Shown here one piece after another: positions 22,106 to 33,944 of a stretch of 64,000 nucleotides of DNA. Position 1 is the stretch's first letter, and the number at the start of each line of letters is the position of its first letter. A model generated the notes under the pieces. That model did no database searches. It was given only the letters and a program-made list of their open reading frames with translations, and was not told the origin of the DNA. The stretch is from positions 4,024,501-4,088,500 of the forward strand of contig PVNU02000868.1 of assembly GCA_003013855.2 (NCBI GenBank). Direction: 5' to 3'. This DNA is from Liriodendron chinense (Eukaryota > Streptophyta > Magnoliopsida > Magnoliales > Magnoliaceae). The position numbers were made by a program, and so were the translations under genes.

Positions 22106-22312
22106 ATGCCGACGAGAAATCTATTCTGTCAACTGTAAGTTGCCGCTTACCAAATAAGAATCCTTATCCGTGTCTCCGAATCACGAGTACAGCATGCCCT
22201 TCCAAAAATATTTAATGAGTTGTCTTCCGCGTGCTGTTGTGAGATTGTGGTTGCCCCGTGGTTAGATTTACCCCATTCATCTGTGCAGTCAGATCTTGTC
22301 CGACACTGCTTT

Positions 22313-22788
22313 CGTAGGCATCTCCTGCGCTTGGAATCTAAGTAGGCCCATTATGATGTTTATGAGAAATCTAGGCCGTCCAACCGTTTTGTGAGCTCAT
22401 TTTAAGCATTTAGTCCAAAAATGAACTGGATTCAAGACTCAAGTAGGCCGAAAACGTGACGATTGAACCTCCACAGTTGAAATATTCGTGGGGCTGCAGA
22501 AGTTTTGAATCAGGTAATATTTTTTATTTTTTAAGTTCATCTCAGCAGGAATGACATTATGAACGGTATGGATGGCATATAAACATCACTGTGGACCCCA
22601 TAGAGGTTTCAACGGTGGAAATTTCCCTACACACCTTTTGCTTTAGTGCGGCCCACTTGAGTCTTGGATCTAGTTCATTTTTTGTCACAATGTCTAAAAT
22701 GAGCTCACAAAATGGTTGGACGGCGTCGATTTCTCAAAAACATAATGGTGGGCTCCACCTATATTCCAAGTGCAGGAGATGCCTGCGG
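22313..22788. mobile_element. foldback MITE, third member
   Basis: The left end CGTAGGCATCTCCTGCGCTT matches the right end in reverse complement (CCGCAGGCATCTCCTGCACT). The arms continue through GGCCCATTATGATGTTTATG and GTTTTGTGAGCTCATTTTAAGC, about 90 bp. A clear target duplication was not found. Confidence 0.72.
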
Positions 22789-23500
22789 AAAGCCTTTCGG
22801 ACGTGGCCCCATGAAGTTTTTAATGGTGAGGATTCAATCAATACTTGTTTCCTGTGGTATGGTCTCTTAAGTTTTGGATCTTCTTCATTTTTTGGGTCAT
22901 GACCTAAAATGAGCTGTCAATATGAATGGATGATGTGGATGTAAAGAAAATACATCACAGTGAGCCCCACAGTTAGGGATCCACCGAGGTCGGTCGATCC
23001 ACCCAAACCGCTCCCGAGACCCAGGGCTCACCCAAGACGATGCGGTGATGTATGTATTTTGTATCTATGCTTATTCATTCATTATTTGAGGTCATTTTAG
23101 CGAATTATCCTAAAAATGAAGCAGTTTCAATTATAAGGTGGATAACACCATACGAAACAATGGTGATTGACCATTAATAATCCACAAAAGTTTTGGATCA
23201 GGCTAAAATTTGTTTTTTTTTTTTCCCTCCATCCAACCTTACGTAACATTATTAACAGATTGGATTGCCAATAAATAATACGAAAAGCATAAGGTGTGCC
23301 CAATCACCATTGTTTCCTATGATATGGTGCACCTGATAATTGAATCTGCTTCATTTTGAGGTAATGCATTAAAATGATCCACGAAGACGGATGGACGGTG
23401 TGGATACAGAATACATACATCAAAGTAGACAAATGGCAAGGGCCACACGGTCTCACCTAATCTACTCACTCTGATGCGAGGGAACACTGAACCGTGCGGA
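22789..23500. repeat. MITE fragments
   Basis: Partial copies of foldback elements. One half-element ends near 23035; another runs from about 23036 (GATGTATGTATTTTGTATCT) to about 23465, where a diverged reverse complement of that phrase appears. No gene. 23500-23699 is segmental copy B sequence. Confidence 0.55.
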
Positions 23501-24049
23501 TCACAGACACTGTGTACAGTAATACGAAAAGTGGTTTTCACATGCATCAACTGATGCAAAACAGTAGTCCAAATGAAGTTGGATAAACATTCACTAATCT
23601 TGCATACTCTTGTAACATCGATGAAAACAACCAAAAATTGAAGTCCGCAGACCATCTCCATCGGGCCTATACATTCAATGGGTCCGGCTGTGGATGTTCT
23701 GATAAGTATCTAATATTGTATAATTAACCCTGGTTGTTAAGGGCATTATCATTGTTTTTCCGGTTAATTATCCCTTATTAAGCGATTTTTCAATGTTCAG
23801 GTGATCAGGAAAGGTTGCGCAAGATTCGATCCAATCAAGGCGTTTAAAGGGCCAAAAGAGAGCAAGATCAACTATCGGGTTAGCCCTGAAGGAAACCAGA
23901 CCGTAAAGCTAAAGGGCTGGATCATGTTCTACAGTGGACTGCATCACAATCGCTCTTTGGAAATCCAGATTGTGCCTGTTTGTATGATCGTGGTCAAGCA
24001 AGCATGACGGTCAAGATTGGGTGTCCACATGAGGGACCAACTGTGCATC

Positions 24050-25680
24050 AAGATGGGCTCAAATCTCCACCACGCGTCCAGGGCTGGACGTCAGCAACAA
24101 CATCAGCATCCAAGGCAGGCTGAAATCTCAACCGTCCACCCTGCATCCCTGCACATCCTGACCGTCCATTCATCATCAGCAATGGACGGTTGATCTTCAT
24201 CACCGTCCAACACTTGGACCTGTAGATGATGAAGGGCTGATCGTCCAGCACGTCTGCATCATTATCAGCCACTCATTTAACGTCCTGCAAGGTGGACCAC
24301 CGGATTAATGGTCAGGATAATCAAAAGCGTTAATCAATGGTTGAAGGAGTTCCAACGTCCTAACAGATCGCAGCAACCCCAACTGATCATCTACCATCAG
24401 CCGTCCACCCATCTCCACCAACGAGCATATCCATGATCTCCACCGTCCAACAAAGATGGACGTCTTCCAGCTCAAATCCACCGCCCAACCTTCATCCATT
24501 CCCACCAGATCCAACGGTCCAGCACATGTGCAGCATGTGCAATCGTCCAGCAGTGGATGTCTGTCCAGCACCGTGGACCCCACCAGCTGACCGTCCATGG
24601 TGTTTGGCATCCAGCAAGCACGACCAGCATCCATCTCCGCATGTTCATCATCAAATGGCCAGCTGATCAGCAAAATCTCAGCCATTGATCATCCAAATCA
24701 TCTCCACCGTCCATCTCCATGCACTGCCCTCCTAAATCAGCTCCACCTTCATCTGGAGATCAGCCACTTGGCACGTGTGGTCAGCTTCAGCTCCAGCTTC
24801 AACAGCCAGCGTTGTGGACCACACATCTCAGCCGTCCAAGCCATCTCCACCGTCAAGCAAGTGGACCTCACAACCAGCTATGGAGAACATCAAGACCTTC
24901 CGTCCAAGCAGCAGCATCCACCTGCAGCAACTTCATCCCAGCCATCCATTATCAGCACACATGTGCTGCATTTGAACGGCCAGGCAGCTTCACACGTGCA
25001 GCAGTAGTGCTGCAACTCCATCTTCCTCTCACACGTCAGTCCCAGCCTTCCTACACCTCCAATGCCAGCACCATCCGTCCAGCTCTTGGACGTTCAACCA
25101 CACCGTCCATCAATAGAGGACGTCCGTGCAGCTTGATCAGCATCAGCGTCATCCCCATCTCCACCGTCCAACAGCAGCTGCTCGAAAATCCCAGCAGTCC
25201 AGATGTGGACCCGTTCATCAACGGTCCAGCAGATCATCAAGACGTCCATCCATCACCTGGCCCACCTTGCACGTGCAGCAGCAGTGCTGCAATCTCCAGC
25301 GTCCAAGGCCCCCACAATCAACATCCAGCAGTGGACGTCTGTCCTGCAATCTCCAGCAGCAGTCGTCCATCCAAATTGCATCATCCAGTGGACCGTCCAC
25401 TCCTGGCCTTCCTTCATCAACCATCCATCCATCCAACAGATTGCAACCGTCCACAGCAGTCCAGCTGATCATTGCAACCGTCCAGCTGATGAAAGCAATC
25501 ACGGCCAGCAACGCTGTGGACTCCACTACTTCAAGACCAGCTGCAACTCCTCCTCCATCAACCGTCCACCTGCTACAGCATTACTGCTTCTCAGCCATCT
25601 AAGGCCATCACACATGCTGACTTCCAGCGTCAACAGCCGTCCATCAAGATGGCCCCATGCACAACGTCCAGCAACTGGAG
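24050..25680 (+). repeat. CCGTCCA-rich block in LARD LTR U3
   Basis: CCGTCCA occurs at least 17 times, with many one-base variants (CGTCCAGC, GGTCCAGC, TGGACGT), irregularly spaced every 20-100 bp and mixed with CCATCTCCA and CAGCAGCA words. The skew toward C, A and T with few G removes stops on one strand and creates long spurious frames (for example 24719-25468). The copy in the 3' LTR is 30246-31876. Confidence 0.85.
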
Positions 25681-25707
25681 AAGCTCCATCACATGGCTGC
25701 AAGAGAG

Positions 25708-25760
<53 letters not shown>

Positions 25761-26307
25761 AAACATGTGTAAGGCTTGGAATGCCCCCTCATCATCCAAG
25801 CCTCACTCCATTCCCAAACCTCAAAAAAAAATCTGCTTTGGGTTTGGAGTGCCACCTAGGCTTGGAGTACTTTTCTTGCCACATGTCCATCCAAGCCTAA
25901 CTCCAAGCCCGAACCTAAAAGAAAAGTTTGCTTTGGCCACTCCAAGCCTAACTCCATTCCCAAACCTGAAGAAACTTTTGGTGTGCCACCTAGGCTTGGG
26001 AGCTTCTCATGAGGCTATAAAAGAAGCTCCTCTCTCTCTCATTCTCATCATCCCATCCAAGAGTTCTCTTCTCTTCTTTAGTTTTCTTTCGTTCTTTTGT
26101 AGTGTAGAGTAGTTTTCTCTTTTTTTTAGAGAATTTAGTCTTCCATTGTAGCATGGTTAGCTAAACCTCTAGCTAAGGCTAGGGGTGAAGCCTTTGAAGA
26201 AATTTGCAAGATATGGTTCTTTTGGTTCAACATTGTATGGTGTAAATGTTGGAGTTCTCTTTGGTTGATCAGTTTGGTTATCCACCTTGGCGGACGCTAT
26301 TGTTGTG

Positions 26308-26740
26308 CAAGCCCCTTGATCCATCGTCGACTCCGGGCACGTTGGATGCTTGGGATCCCTTGCACACCAATTAGCTAGTTCATGATCGATAAAGTCCCTT
26401 GATCCATCGTCGACTCCGGGCACGTTGGATGCTTTGGATTCCCTACGGTCATCGACCTAGTGCAGGTAAAGTCATCGATCTGTAAAATCCCTTGATCCAC
26501 TGTAGACTCCGGGCACATTGGATGCTTTGGATTCCCTGCGATCGATAGACGAGATCTTAACGGTTGGATCGGTCAATCAAAGCCTCCTATCTTGTAAGTA
26601 TGCATTTGATCGTATGAATTGTGATCTTATCGGTTGACTTGTTGGCAAAGTTGTTGATCTGTACAATTCCTTGATCCATTGTCGACTCCGGGCACAGTGG
26701 ATGCTTGGAATTCACTGCGATCAACTAACGAGTGCTTCAT
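26308..26740 (+). repeat. tandem repeat in LARD LTR R/U5
   Basis: Four imperfect copies of CCTTGATCCATCGTCGACTC, then CGGGCACGTTGGATGCTT, start near 26314, 26396, 26489 and 26668. The same set is in the other LTR (about 32510-32935). Confidence 0.85.
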
Positions 26741-27100
26741 GGTCAAATCAATCGGTTCAGATCACTATCTTTTATGAAATATGCAAATGGTTTAACTGTT
26801 TCATCTTCCGATTGGAATGAATCTTTATTCAATTCTAGTTGAGTTATAGTTGGACCAATAAATCAAATCTTGTGAATGAATCAAAGGTGGATCCCTAATG
26901 CCTTAGCCCCTTTTCTATTTTTGTTTTTCACCACATACAACTTGCTCCACTCTCATGGATTAAACCATATTTCATCTCTCACACCTAAACTAATCCTTCT
27001 AAGTTTTCTTAACCCCAATCCCTGTGGATCGACCTCGGTCTTACCGAGTTTTACTACTTCGCTACCTGCACTTGGGTGTGCAATCTTCGGATTGTAGCAA

Positions 27101-27121
27101 GTTTTTAGCGCTGTTGCCGGG
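27101..27121 (+). promoter_or_regulatory. primer binding site of the LARD
   Basis: TTTTTAGCGCTGTTGCCGGG sits one base after the LTR end. It is close to the GGCGCCGTTGCCGGGGA form, probably tRNA-Asp-type, used by Athila elements, with two differences in the first bases. Confidence 0.7.
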
Positions 27122-27316
27122 GATTGGCATTAGTTTAAGAATATTTTTGGAATTGGTTTATGTATATAGATTGTCAATAGTTTACTAACTTGTTTGTTTT
27201 ATTTTTAAGGATTACCCATAGCTGTATATTCTTCTTCTCGGGTAATATCCTCCCTTTTTTTTTCCTTCTTTTACTATTCTTTCTAGATTTTCTTTTATTT
27301 TCATTAGAGTGTTATC

Positions 27317-28663
27317 ATGCCCATATATGATGAGTGGACATAGAAATACGCTAAAATTCTTCTAGAAGATGAAAGGCAATCAAAGCACAATGGTAAGGAA
27401 CGCTCCATGCGTGATTATCTACATGAGAACAATACACGTAAAGTTTCATCCGGTAAAACGCTCCGTGAGTATTGGAGTGAGAACAACGTATACAATGTTC
27501 CACCAGTTAAAACGTTGCGTGAGTATTGGAATGAGAACAATGTATATTATGATCCACCAGTTAGATCGATGCGTGATTGTTTGTATGGCTATGCTTATCA
27601 ACAACCATATAGTGCGCCATCATACAATGCGAACGAACCTAATTGGCGGAACTATCAAAATTCCAATTGGAGAGACGGACCAACAATGAATGTTAACTAT
27701 CCCCAAGGGCCCCCTATTTATGTGTCTCCACCGAAAAAGACTCTCGAGGATACGTTGCAAATGGAAAGCACCTCGCAAATCATCAATGAGATGGAAACAT
27801 TGATTGAGCACATGGAATCACACCTCACTGAGACGGAGGAAGAGACTTCCCTAGTCCAACCTCTGTCTAACCTAATTGAACAACTCGAGGTGATTGATTT
27901 CAATTCTTCCGATATACTTGTTGAGCGTGACGGAGATACTATTACCTTTAGATATAATGAAGAGATTCTAATGAAGGTTGACGAACCTGAGGAATCCGAA
28001 AAATCTGAGGGTGATAATATGATTGGTGATGTTCAACAAGATGAAGACTCAGAGTGTGCTTATGAGCCCGTGGTCCCGTTTCCGCAAAGGTTAATCTCTT
28101 CTAAGCCTCTAGTTAATAATCATGCCATGGAAATTCCCCAACAAAGTGATTTTGATACAATCCACCAAGTTGACATGCCCAATTTCATTATTGATGAAGA
28201 GTTTTCCTGCATTGAGTGTCCTAATTCTTTGGAAGATTGTTTGGCTCACTTTGAAGATTCGAATGATCCCGTGATTCAAGAAATAGTGAACGCCTTGCAA
28301 GACCCGGTGCATGAAAAGATATTTCCCACTGATTCTCACTTAATACCATCTATTGTGGAAACACCAGGAGATTCTGATTATATGGAGAAGACACCACCAT
28401 TTGAAGAATCATTTGAAGTCTCTCCATCGCTTTGGTCTTTTCAGACTGAAGTGGACCATTACTGGGAAGATACGTTTTTGATAAACCATTGCCCAGTTAA
28501 TGCATTAAGGAGATATCTTCTTGATGATGTTTCCTTTTCTCGTACATGTGGTGAGAATTTCTATTGGCCCATAATGATTAAGAACACCCATGTACATTGC
28601 CGAGCAGGACTATGGATGGTCCTAATGCGAAATTTGTTGAAATACATGATGATCCTGCTCTAG
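27317..28663 (+). CDS. LARD ORF: deletion-derived Gag-Pol remnant protein
   Basis: From the ATG at 27317 the frame meets one TAG (27341-27343), then is open from 27344 to 28663; the first downstream Met (27407) gives 418 residues. Residues 1-65 hold repeated MRDYL/LREYWxENNVY..PPV units, like an Athila Gag N-terminus. A middle acidic part leads to SLEDCLAHFEDSNDPVIQEI, which resembles the post-protease segment of the Athila copy at 53619-53936. The last 45 residues contain FYWPIMIKNTHVHC, resembling the integrase zinc-finger block FYWPTLFKDTHEFC at 51539-51967. Capsid, protease, RT and RNase H domains are missing. So it looks like an order-preserving internal deletion that stayed open. Whether the protein acts is unknown. 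Confidence 0.65.
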
Positions 28664-29895
28664 TTTATTCCCTTGATTGATCTCCTAGTCTGATGGAGAT
28701 CCATTTCCCTGCTTTCTTAGGATAGATTAGTTTAGATTAGGATTTCTTGTCTTTGCTTATAGGTATGAATAAACTCGCTCTTTGATAATTCTCTCAGGTA
28801 CTCTCTCACTCACTCTTCTTTTTGTTGTTGCTCTCATATTATGTTTCATTGCATATTTTTCAACATTGAGGACAATGTCGAATCTAGGTTGGGGGGTGGG
28901 AATTCCTGCGGAATTTTATTAAAAATGTTGTTGAAATTTATTTTTTTTGTTATAAAAAAAAAAATCTCTAGGGATTTATGTGATTTATGTGATTTTGAAA
29001 TAATTTGAATAGTAGAATGAAAAGGCATTTAGTGATGACAATGTTAAAACTTAGAGTTTAGTTGCTTCAGTAAATTTCAAAATTGAGTTCGTTCCATTAA
29101 TTTTCCATTAGAAAATGATAAACATTGATTGAGTCATGAATTTTCACAGTTCACATCTAGCTTGCACTGCCAGGATTTAAGTTTGATACTATAATGTTGA
29201 CTTGATGATTGTTGAGAGTGATAGGAACCAAGCCTGGAGATCCTTGTTTACTTGGTTCATAAAAAAAAAAAAAAAAAAAGGTGAAAAAAAAGAATATTCA
29301 TAGTAATTTGGGGCAAGGATTTTCATCCATTGTCGTTACCATTACAAAATATTACCATAGTACGAAGTGAGCCTTTTGGAGTCTTCGACTATCGGTTATC
29401 ATAGAACAAAAAAAAAAAAAACCAAAAGTTGAAAAAAATATTGAAAAGAACAGTAGCAAGGTTCGGAATCAGTGACTTGGTTGATTTGACCATTCTCTTC
29501 AATCATTAGTGTTAAAATGAAAATAGAACACTAAACCCCTAGTTGTGTGAAGGCTAGACTTCACCGTGCACCATGAAACTCAATGTTTAGAATGATTCTA
29601 TTGAATGATTAATGCTTTGAACTCAATTAGGTTGTTGACTTAAGTAGCTAGAATCTAGGTTTATATATTCTCAAAACTATATGCCTTGGAAACTCTACTG
29701 TTTAGATAACTTGAAGGATCACATAAAACCTTTTCTTCTCTTTATTTTTGTTTTATTAAGAAATAAGAGGAAGTCTCGAGATTGTTTCGATTGGTGAAAA
29801 CTGTCGAGGATAAGATTGATTGCAATATTTTGAAAAATCCTTAGATTATTTTCGCATGTTTTGCTCGGGACTAGCAAAATGCTGGTTGGGGGGTG
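28664..29895 (+). other. 3' untranslated region of the LARD
   Basis: No credible ORF. It has the motif ATTGAGGACAATG (28865-28877), a first polypurine run GGTTGGGGGGTGGG (about 28887-28900), several A runs (29261-29279, 29407-29419), and just before the 3' LTR the sequence GCTCGGGACTAGCAAAATGC leading to the terminal polypurine tract GGTTGGGGGGTG (29884-29895). Confidence 0.8.
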
Positions 29896-31903
29896 TGATA
29901 AGTACCTAATATTGTAAAATTAACCCTGGTTGTTAAGGGCATTATCATTGTTTTTCAGGTTAATTATCCCTCATTAGGCGATTTTTCAATGTTCAGGTGA
30001 TCAGGAAAGGTTGCGCAAAATTCGATCTAATCAGGGCGTTTAAAGGGCCAAAAGAGAGCAAGATCAACTATCGGGTTAGCCCTGAAGGAAACCAGACCGT
30101 AAAGCTAAAGGGCTGGATCATGTTCTACAGTGGACTGCATCACAATCGCTCTTTGGAAATCCAGATTGTGCCTGTTTGTATGATCGTGGTCAAGCAAGCA
30201 TGACGGTCAAGATTGGGTGTCCACATGAGGGACCAACTGTGCATCAAGATGGGCTCAAATCTCCACCACGCATCCAGGGCTGGACGTCAGCAACAACATC
30301 AGCATCCAAGGCAGGCTGAAATCTCAACCGTCCACCCTGCATCCCTGCACATCCTGACCGTCCATTCATCATCAGCAATGGACGGTTGATCTTCATCACC
30401 GTCCAACACTTGGACCTGTAGATGATGAAGGGCTGATCGTCCAGCACGTCTGCATCATTATCAGCCACTCATTCAACGTCCTGCAAGGTGGACCACCGGA
30501 TTAATGGTCAGGATAATCAGAAGCGTTAATCAATGGTTGAAGGAGTTCCAACGTCCTAACAGATCGCAGCAACCCCAACTGATCATCTACCATCAGCCGT
30601 CCACCCATCTCCACCAACGAGCATATCCATGATCTCCACCGTCCAACAAAGATGGACGTCTTCCAGCTCAAATCCACCGCCCAACCTTCATCCATTCCCA
30701 CCAGATCCAACGGTCCAGCACATGTGCAGCATGTGCAATCGTCCAGCAGTGGACGTCCGTCCAGCACCGTGGACCCCACCAGCTGACCGTCCATGGTGTT
30801 TGGCATCCAGCAAGCACGACCAGCATCCATCTCCGCATGTTCATCATCAAATGGCCAGCTGATCAGCAAAATCTCAGCCGTTGATCATCCAAATCATCTC
30901 CACCGTCCATCTCCATGCACTGTCCTCCTAAATCAGCTCCACCTTCATCTGGAGATCAGCCACTTGGCACGTGTGGTCAGCTTCAGCTCCAGCTTCAACA
31001 GCCAGCGTTGTGGACCCCACATCTCAGCCATCCAGGCCATCTCCACCGTCAAGCAAGTGGACCTCACAACCAGCTATGGAGAACATCAAGACCGTCCGTC
31101 CAAGCAGCAGCATCCACCTGCAGCAACTTCATCCCAGCCATGCATCATCAGCACACATGTGCTGCATTTGAACGGCCAGGCAGCTTCACACGTGCAGCAG
31201 CAGTGCTGCAACTCCATCTTCCTCTCACACGTCAGTCCCAGCCTTCCTACACCTCCAATGCCAGCACCATCCGTCCAGCTCTTGGACGTTCAACCACACC
31301 GTCCATCAATAGAGGACGTCCGTGCAGCTTGATCAGCATCAGCGTCATCGCCATCTCCACCGTCCAACAGCAGCTGCTCGAAAATCCCAGCAGTCCAGAT
31401 GTGGACCCGTTCATCAACGGTCCAGCAGATCATCAAGACGTCCATCCATCACCTGGCCCACCTTGCACGTGCAGCAGCAGTGCTGCAATCTCCAGCGTCC
31501 AAGGCCCCCACAATCAACATCCAGCAGTGGACGTCTGTCCTGCAATCTCCAGCAGCAGTCGTCCATCCAAATTGCATCATCCAGTGGACCGTCCACTCCT
31601 GGCCTTCCTTCATCAACCATCCATCCATCCAACAGATTGCAACCGTCCACAGCAGTCCAGCTGATCATTGCAACCGTCCAGCTGATGAAAGCAATCACGG
31701 CCAGCAACGCTGTGGACTCCACTACTTCAAGACCAGCTGCAACTCCTCCTCCATCAACCGTCCACCTGCTACAGCATTACTGCTTCTCAGCCATCTAAGG
31801 CCATCACACATGCTGACTTCCAGCGTCAACAGCCGTCCATCAAGATGGCCCCATGCACAACGTCCAGCAACTGGAGAAGCTCCATCACATGGCTGCAAGA
31901 GAG

Positions 31904-31958
<55 letters not shown>

Positions 31959-33296
31959 AAACATGTGTAAGGCTTGGAATGCCCCCTCATCATCCAAGCC
32001 TCACTCCATTCCTAAACCTCCAAAAAAAATCTGCTTTGGGTTTGGAGTGCCACCTAGGCTTGGAGTACTTTTCTTGCCACATGTCCATCCAAGCCTAACT
32101 CCAAGCCCGAACCTAAAAGAAAAGTTTGCTTTGGCCACTCCAAGCCTAACTCCATTCCCAAACCTAAAGAAACTTTTGGTGTGCCACCTAGGCTTGGGAG
32201 CTTCTCATGAGGCTATAAAAGAAGCTCCTCTCTCTCTCATTCTCGTCATCCCATCCAAGAGTTCTCTTCTCTTCTTTAGTTTCTTTCTTTCTTTTGTAGC
32301 GTAGAGTAGTTTTCTCTTTTGTAGAGAATTTAGTCTTCCATTGTAGCATGGTTGGCTAAACCTCTAGCTAAGGCTAGGGGTGAAGCCTTTGAAGAAATTT
32401 GCAAGATATGGTTCTTTTGGTTCAACATTGTGTGGTGTAAATGTTGGAGTTCTCTTTGGTTGATCGGTTTGGTTATCCACCTCGGCGGACGCTATTGTTG
32501 TGCAAGCCCCTTGATCCATCGTCAACTCCGGGCACGTTGGATGCTTGGGATCCCTTGCACACCAATTAGCTAGTTCATGATCGATAAAGTCCCTTGATCC
32601 ATCGTCGACTCCGGGCACGTTGGATGCTTTGGATTCCCTACGGTCATCGACCTAGTGTAGGTAAAGTCATCGATCTGTAAAATCCCTTGATCCACTGTAG
32701 ACTCTGGGCACATTGGATGCTTTGGATTCCCTGCGATCGATAGACGAGATCTTAACGGTTGGATCCGTCAATCAAAGCCTCCTATCTTGTAAGTATGCAT
32801 TTGATCATATGAATTGTGATCTTATCGGTTGACTTGTTGGCAAAGTTGTTGATCTGTACAATTCCTTGATCCATTGTCGACTCCGGGCACAGTGGATGCT
32901 TGGAATTCCCTGCGATCAACTAACGAGTGCTTCATAGTCAAATCAATCGGTTCAGATCACTATCTTTTATGAAATATGCAAGTGGTTTAACTGTTTCATC
33001 TTCCGATTGGAATGAATCTTTATTCAATTCCAGTTGAGTTATAGTTGGACCAATAAATCAAATCTTGTGAATGAATCAATGGTGGATCCCTAATGCCTTA
33101 GCCCCTTTTCTATTTTTGTCTTTCACCACACACAACTTGCTCCACTCTCGTGGATTAAACCAGATTTCATCTCTCACACCTAAACTAATCCCTCTAAGTG
33201 TTCTTAACCCCAATCCCTGTGGATCGACCTCGGTCTTACCGAGTATTTTACTACTTCGCTACCTGCACTTGGGTGTGCAATCTTCGGATTGTAGCA
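29896..33296 (+). repeat. 3' LTR of the Athila-like LARD
   Basis: 3401 bp, collinear with the 5' LTR throughout, including the CCGTCCA block (30246-31876), CT microsatellite, TATA box (32214-32220), R/U5 tandem repeat and hairpin (33229-33243). It begins TGATAAGTACC and ends GATTGTAGCA, followed by the TGTTC duplication. Confidence 0.92.
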
Positions 33297-33301
33297 TGTT
33301 C

Positions 33302-33659
33302 ACCTACAAAAAATCCACATCAGTTATAGTTTCGAATGCCGGTAAAGGTCAATTTTCTTGTAGTGACTTTTAATGTAAACACACATTATTTTTCATTACA
33401 TGTCCTGTGTAGGGGAGCACGAATTTCAATGGTGCAAAGGGCTACCCACAATCATGTTCATTGCTTAAATGCTCAACCATCCAAGCATAAGAAAAACGTT
33501 TTGTCTTTTTCTTTTTCATGAGATGAAGGGTTGTAATCGCTGGTAATGGCGAAAAAAAATATATGCTTTAAGATAGTATATGAGCATGACGGTGTAAAAT
33601 AATCTACTTTATTTGTCTTTTTCTTTTTCATGAAATGAAGGATAATAATAGCTGGTAAT
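33302..33659 (+). other. segmental copy B between LARD and MITE
   Basis: Continues the duplicated host segment (matches 18720-19180). No gene seen. Confidence 0.7.
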
Positions 33660-33876
33660 TAGGGCTGTCAACGGCTCGGATCATGATCCAAATTCAATCC
33701 GTATTCAATCCCACTCAATCGGATTTGGACCAGTAATCGGATCAGTGAGTCGGATTTGGATCAAAGATATTGATTCATTTAATAATCAGGTCGAATTTGG
33801 ATTGAGGACAATCCACTCCATTAATGATCTGATTAAATAGGGTATATATAAAATAAATAAATAAACCTTTCACTTA

Positions 33877-33944
<68 letters not shown>

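Larger units (their letters stand above)
23700..27099 (+). repeat. 5' LTR of the Athila-like LARD
   Basis: Starts TGATAAGTATC and ends GATTGTAGCA, 3400 bp. In order: a leading 300 bp with a 68-codon open frame (23801-24007) present in both LTRs and like nothing I recognise; the CCGTCCA-rich block; a CT microsatellite (about 25711-25755); a CCAAGCCTAACTCCA-type repeat; a TATA box (TATAAAA, 26016-26022); then R/U5 with a tandem repeat (26308-26740) and the CTCGGTCTTACCGAG hairpin (27034-27048). Confidence 0.92.
23700..33296 (+). mobile_element. non-autonomous Athila-like LTR retrotransposon (LARD type) with 3.4-kb LTRs
   Basis: Two near-identical LTRs (23700-27099 and 29896-33296) enclose only 2.8 kb. 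A perfect 5-bp duplication TGTTC flanks the element (23695-23699 and 33297-33301), and copy A holds the empty site (18715-18719). It has a primer site, one long ORF, a conserved ATTGAGGACAATG motif and a polypurine tract shared with the Athila element at 48014-59338. Protease, RT and RNase H are absent, so it would need an autonomous partner. LTR divergence looks low by eye (on the order of 1 percent), so the insertion is fairly recent. Confidence 0.92.

Noticed and set aside
24719..25468. Open frame of 249 codons, and similar overlapping ones on both strands (also at 30915-31664)
   Set aside because: Created by stop-poor CCGTCCA and CAGCAGC words in the LTR. Composition (Ser, His, Pro, Gln) and overlapping frames show no protein constraint.
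25203..25772. Frame ending in a long Ser-Leu run
   Set aside because: The run is the CT microsatellite translated; not a gene.
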